9,138 bases of DNA from Methanocorpusculum sp. (lineage in GTDB: Archaea > Halobacteriota > Methanomicrobia > Methanomicrobiales > Methanocorpusculaceae). This document shows positions 6,276 through 9,138 of this stretch, piece after piece (position 1 is the first letter of the stretch; every line of letters begins with the position of its first letter). The notes beneath the pieces were generated by a model. It was not told where the DNA came from. It searched no databases and saw nothing but the letters and a program-made list of their open reading frames with translations. The stretch is taken from the NCBI GenBank assembly GCA_029987235.1, contig DALTWF010000047.1, forward strand, positions 1-9,138, written 5' to 3'. Position numbers and translations under genes: made by a program.

Positions 6276-7346
6276 ATGAAAAAAGAATCTGCGTACCAGC
6301 CGGCACGTGTGTATGATTTGGAAAATCATACCTACTCGCCTGAATTTATGGATTATATGCACACCACCAAAAACTATCCTTACATGGTTGGAGATACCCT
6401 CTTCGAAAGGGAAGGTGTTCCTCTTCCATTTTCCTCAGAGTATTCATTCAACAGCCATCCAGGGGGTCTGAGTGAGGAAATTCGTGATATTGGAGATGTG
6501 CGTCTCGGTATTATGGATAAGGCCGGTGTAACGACTGCGATTCTTTCCATGAACAACGGTGTTGAAGAAATGGAAAAAACCGAAAAAGAAAAAGCAGTCA
6601 GGTTTGCACGGAATATGAATGATGCCTTCGCAGAAGCAGTTGCGAAGTATCCGGGAAGATACCTTGGAACCATGGCTCTTCCAGCTCCGCATGTTGAAGA
6701 GTCCATCGCTGAATTGGAACGCTGTGTCAAAGAACTCGGTCTGCAGTACTGGCTCACGCATTCAAACTACGGATACGGCGGAGAACGGCTTTCTGATCCC
6801 AAATTCGAGCCGCTGCTTGCAAAATGCGAAGAACTTGACGTTGCCATCTACATTCATCCGAATTTCCCGGTAACCGACTATCTTCTGGATTCCGGAACTG
6901 CCTTTACATGTGCCGGATTCGGTTTCAGTGTAGACACTATGAAGACGGCACTCAACCTTATAATCAACGGCACTTTTGACAGACATCCGAATCTGAAAAT
7001 AATCCTCGGTCATATTGGAGAATTTTTCCCGTACGCTCTTGACCGTATGGACAACCGTTTCGGTGCTGTAAAAGATTTTGACCCGGTGCAGAAGTGTAAG
7101 AAGAGCATTTCCTGTTACTTCAAGAACAATTTTTATGTCACCACAAGCGGTATCACTCAGGAGGATACAGTCTTGTTGGCACTGAAGGTCCTCGGAAGCG
7201 ACCGCATTTTGTTTGGTTCGGATTATCCGTATGAAAATGTGAAGGAGCAGATTGACTTTATCAACTCTCTTCCTGTCTGTGATGAGATTAAGGACAAAAT
7301 CTTCTACAAGAACACTGAGAACTATATCATAAAAGACCGCTCATAA
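6276..7346 (+). CDS. Cytoplasmic amidohydrolase, gamma-resorcylate decarboxylase-like (copy 3, no signal peptide)
   Basis: The 356-residue protein is a close paralog of copies 1, 2 and 5 but begins MKKESAYQPARVYDLENH, while copies 2 and 5 have SAYQP only after a full lipoprotein signal peptide and lipobox. An in-frame TAG at 6252-6254 and the lack of any start codon between it and 6276 rule out a longer form, so the enzyme should be cytoplasmic. The active-site set is complete: Glu16 and His18, His194 (YIHP), His246 (GHIGE) and Asp316 (GSDYP), with TTSG at 289-292. The C-terminus IIKDRS is shared with copies 1 and 2. It follows the cytoplasmic esterase on the same strand, but a terminator and a probable promoter lie between them. 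Confidence 0.92.
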   Translation: MKKESAYQPARVYDLENHTYSPEFMDYMHTTKNYPYMVGDTLFEREGVPLPFSSEYSFNSHPGGLSEEIRDIGDVRLGIMDKAGVTTAILSMNNGVEEMEKTEKEKAVRFARNMNDAFAEAVAKYPGRYLGTMALPAPHVEESIAELERCVKELGLQYWLTHSNYGYGGERLSDPKFEPLLAKCEELDVAIYIHPNFPVTDYLLDSGTAFTCAGFGFSVDTMKTALNLIINGTFDRHPNLKIILGHIGEFFPYALDRMDNRFGAVKDFDPVQKCKKSISCYFKNNFYVTTSGITQEDTVLLALKVLGSDRILFGSDYPYENVKEQIDFINSLPVCDEIKDKIFYKNTENYIIKDRS

Positions 7347-7369
7347 GAGCGTCTCAAAACACTTTTTTT
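7334..7369 (+). terminator. Terminator after copy 3, overlapping the stop codon
   Basis: AGACcGCTC at 7334-7342 pairs with GAGCGTCT at 7347-7354 with one bulged C; the stop codon lies in the loop. A seven-T run follows at 7363-7369. Confidence 0.7.
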
Positions 7370-7419
7370 ACCTATTCATTCATGAACGTGACGGCTGTGT
7401 AATCTCCGCTCTATTTTCC

Positions 7420-7607
7420 GTGTCCGGGCGCGTCATAGCCTGTTTTAGATGAAATAACATCATTACAACATTCCTTCAATAATCAAAGAGTATGAAAAAC
7501 TGATTGGACCTGAAGTATTCAAACAGACAACAAATGGCAAGAATAGTGACGAATATATCGCGTCTGAACCGCTCTTATTTGATATCGGAGAGACCCGGCT
7601 GAAGGAA
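7420..7607 (+). pseudogene. Damaged 5' part of amidohydrolase copy 4
   Basis: The frame of the ATG at 7608 stays open upstream to 7458 and reads HHYNIPSIIKEY, then GPEVF and ETRLKEMDKAG, which aligns with the N-terminal region of the gamma-resorcylate decarboxylase family. No ATG, GTG or TTG is found in this stretch. The codons just before it read ATG AAA TAA (7449-7457), so a stop replaces the position where the metal-ligand Glu of the ExH motif is expected. In another frame, GTG at 7420 starts S-G-R-V-I-A (7423-7440), which resembles a first beta strand. A small insertion or insertions around 7441-7460 would explain the break. No good TATA box was seen. A sequencing error is an alternative. 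Confidence 0.6.
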
Positions 7608-8435
7608 ATGGATAAAGCAGGCATCGATTACGCACACGTGTCGCTTGCGACTCCCGGTCCGGAAGCATTTCCTCTGCAAACCGGAAAGAAACTTGCAGCA
7701 GAGTATAATGATGCCGCAGCCCGGCTCATCAAAGAGCATCCTGACCGTTTTGGTGCATACATGTCGCTCTATCCCCAAGACCCTGACTGGTCTGTTCGGG
7801 AAATCGATCGTGCGGCAAAGATGGGGTTATTTGGCTGGTCGTGTCTTTCCAACATGGGCGGCAAACGTATTGACGACCCCAAATACCTGCCGATATTCCG
7901 GCGTCTGGAAGAACTTGATATGCCTGTCTATCTTCATCCGACCTTCACCCAGTGGGATGAGTTCAGGGAGTTCAGCTATTGTATAAACGGTCCGGCTCTC
8001 GGATTCGAGGTTGATGTCAGACTGACATTCATGCGTATGCTCTACCGCGGTCTTTTTGACAGGTTCCCGAAGTTAAAGATAATACTGGGTCATGACGGCG
8101 AAGGATTCTCTTTCTGCATTGACCGGATTGATACTGCCTATCGTCAGGGGTATGCATACAGTATGCCCGGGGGAGAACCCATCAGGCATGAACCAAGTTA
8201 CTATGTCAAACACAATGTCTGGATGACCACCTCAGGCAATTTCCTGCCTGAAGCACTGCGTTGTACGCTTGATGTCATGCCCAAAGACCGTGTTATGGCG
8301 GCTACCGATTTTCCGTATGAAGATTATGTAAAAAGCATTGATCTTATTGCAGAAAATCCCGGTCTGTCCGAAGAAGAAAAAATTGCCTGCCTGTCCGGTA
8401 ATGCGAAAAAACTCGGATTCGGTCCGAAGAAATAA
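7608..8435 (+). CDS. Gamma-resorcylate decarboxylase-like amidohydrolase, copy 4 (likely 5'-broken)
   Basis: From the first in-frame ATG the product is 275 residues; with the upstream homologous codons from 7458 it would be 325, the usual length for decarboxylases of this group. It shows VYLHP (His110), GHDGEG (His162), MTTSGNF (206-212) and AATDFPYED (Asp234), all family active-site motifs. The sequence is closer to classical gamma-resorcylate decarboxylase than the other copies and lacks both the lipoprotein signal and the IIKDRS tail, so it is an older or separately acquired branch. If translation really starts at 7608 the protein misses the first strand and the ExH metal ligands and is probably inactive. 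No convincing Shine-Dalgarno sequence precedes 7608. No T-run terminator follows until 8594. Confidence 0.6.
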   Translation: MDKAGIDYAHVSLATPGPEAFPLQTGKKLAAEYNDAAARLIKEHPDRFGAYMSLYPQDPDWSVREIDRAAKMGLFGWSCLSNMGGKRIDDPKYLPIFRRLEELDMPVYLHPTFTQWDEFREFSYCINGPALGFEVDVRLTFMRMLYRGLFDRFPKLKIILGHDGEGFSFCIDRIDTAYRQGYAYSMPGGEPIRHEPSYYVKHNVWMTTSGNFLPEALRCTLDVMPKDRVMAATDFPYEDYVKSIDLIAENPGLSEEEKIACLSGNAKKLGFGPKK

Positions 8436-8529
8436 CTATCCGGCAAAGCAGTTCGAATTGTCCGTGTCTATCTATGTTGTTATAGAGGTATAGATTATGA
8501 TTGAATCGCGTAAATACCATAAAAGAGCA

Positions 8530-8545
8530 ATCTGAAAAAACAGAT
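8530..8545. promoter_or_regulatory. Palindrome ATCTG-N6-CAGAT, second copy
   Basis: This is identical to 3310-3325 although bases on both sides have changed. It lies 125 nt before the start codon of copy 5, as in the first cassette. A regulatory role is inference. Confidence 0.35.
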
Positions 8546-8639
8546 ACCCTCTGCCGGAAACGGATAAAATCTTTACAGGAGCATCCCAAAATATTTTTTT
8601 TTACACATCTCTTTTCTCCGCAGATGCAGTTCGCAGAGC

Positions 8640-8647
8640 ATAAATAC
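8640..8647 (+). promoter_or_regulatory. TATA box for amidohydrolase copy 5
   Basis: ataaatac starts 31 nt before the ATG at 8671. The whole stretch from TATA box to start codon is identical to that of copy 2, so both genes probably share their expression control. Confidence 0.8.
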
Positions 8648-8670
8648 TTTCTGTCCTAATTATAATCTGT

Positions 8671-9138
8671 ATGAAACACAATGTGCTTGTACTCGGAGCA
8701 GCAGTTCTTGTTCTCATCGGCTGCATTATTGCAGCAGGCTGTGTTTCGCAGGATTCTGCGTATCAGCCGGCACGTGTCTATGACCTTGAACATCACTACT
8801 ATCTGCCTGCGTTCCTTGATTACCTCGGAACCAGAACAGAATACCCGTACTTTGACAGTACCGGCGTAAAATTCGAAGAAAATGCGATTCTTCCACTCGT
8901 TTCCGGAGTTTCGCTCAACAGTGATAAATCCGACTACATAGAGGAGGTAACTGATTTGGGTGAGGTCCGTCTCGCTATCATGGATAATGCCGGAATTACC
9001 TGCGGTATTGTATCTTCCGCTCAGGGTATCGAAATAGTGCCAAAGGAAGAAGCAGTCAAATATGCAAAACTCACCAACGACGCTGTTGCAGAAGCGGTAA
9101 AGAAATACCCGGGAAGATTCCTTGGAACAATTACTCTT
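8671..9138 (+). CDS. Lipoprotein amidohydrolase, copy 5, N-terminal part (3' end outside window)
   Basis: An open frame of 156 codons runs from the ATG to the last base. It starts with the same lipoprotein signal peptide as copy 2 (MKHN, hydrophobic core, AAGC with Cys24), followed by SQDSAYQPARVYDLEHHYYLP, in which Glu and the second His form the ExH metal motif. DLGEVRLAIMDNAG and YPGRFLGTITL also match copies 1 to 3. The remaining metal ligands and catalytic His lie beyond the window. The start is fixed by the signal peptide and the TATA spacing. The first part resembles copy 2, while the last 55 nt are identical to copy 1, so the gene is a mosaic. Confidence 0.93.
   Translation, partial: MKHNVLVLGAAVLVLIGCIIAAGCVSQDSAYQPARVYDLEHHYYLPAFLDYLGTRTEYPYFDSTGVKFEENAILPLVSGVSLNSDKSDYIEEVTDLGEVRLAIMDNAGITCGIVSSAQGIEIVPKEEAVKYAKLTNDAVAEAVKKYPGRFLGTITL
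9084..9138. repeat. 55-nt block identical to copy 1 (copy 5 side)
   Basis: This is the partner of 1363-1417. The identity reaches the last base of the window and probably continues beyond it. Confidence 0.88.

Larger units (their letters stand above)
8475..8684. repeat. Duplicated promoter cassette, copy B
   Basis: This is the partner of 3255-3464, with bases 8593-8684 identical to 3373-3464. Here no DUF3089 gene lies to the left, so the cassette carries its minus-strand upstream region as an orphan (TATA-like aatctatac, plus-strand bases 8488-8496). It includes a nine-T run at 8594-8602, which could terminate transcripts from the left. Confidence 0.92.

Noticed and set aside
7455..7457. TAA in copy 4 as a recoded codon
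   Set aside because: Pyrrolysine recoding uses TAG, and no selenocysteine-type (TGA) codon or element is present; a lesion is simpler.
3255..8684. The long direct repeat as borders of a transposon or integrated element
   Set aside because: The repeats are promoter and gene-start sequences, with no transposase, integrase, terminal inverted repeats or target-site duplication between them; tandem duplication fits better.
8681..8869. Short open frame on the plus strand inside copy 5
   Set aside because: It is a shifted-frame shadow of the signal-peptide and N-terminal coding sequence of copy 5.
1..9138. CRISPR array, tRNA or rRNA genes
   Set aside because: Reading both strands showed no regularly spaced short repeats and no tRNA- or rRNA-like segments.

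Overview
The window looks archaeal, most likely from a methanogen of the Methanomicrobiales (Methanocorpusculum-like; this assignment is inference). Evidence seen: canonical archaeal TATA boxes (ataaatac type) that start about 31 nt before the start codon, no Shine-Dalgarno sequences there (leaderless or nearly leaderless mRNAs), oligo-T terminators after most genes, and lipoprotein signal peptides of a type common in methanogens. GC content is moderate. No tRNA, rRNA, CRISPR array, transposase or phage gene was found.

Layout: (1) 1-735, the C-terminal half of a type B carboxylesterase; (2) 953-2080, lipoprotein amidohydrolase, copy 1; (3) 2184-3242 on the minus strand, a DUF3089 alpha/beta-hydrolase lipoprotein, convergent with copy 1 and divergent from copy 2; (4) 3451-4584, lipoprotein amidohydrolase, copy 2; (5) 4698-6176, a complete type B carboxylesterase without signal peptide; (6) 6276-7346, amidohydrolase copy 3, which lacks the signal peptide; (7) about 7420-8435, a more divergent amidohydrolase, copy 4, with a damaged 5' end; (8) 8671 to the window end, lipoprotein amidohydrolase, copy 5, cut by the window edge. 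Nearly every gene has its own promoter and terminator, so this is an array of monocistronic genes rather than one operon.

The amidohydrolases belong to the amidohydrolase_2 (ACMSD-like) group and carry the motif set of the non-oxidative aromatic decarboxylases (gamma-resorcylate / 2,3-dihydroxybenzoate decarboxylase type): an N-terminal ExH, a Y(I/L)HP histidine, a GHxxE histidine and an (S/T)DxPxE aspartate. Next to ester hydrolases, this suggests a set of enzymes that split esters and then act on the released acids, some anchored outside the membrane and some in the cytoplasm. The substrate is unknown.

The region has been reshaped by duplication and gene conversion. A promoter cassette of about 210 bp is repeated 5220 bp apart, copies 1 and 5 share a 55-nt identical block that starts abruptly, copies 1 and 2 share an identical 54-nt 3' end, one paralog has lost its signal peptide, and another has a broken 5' end.
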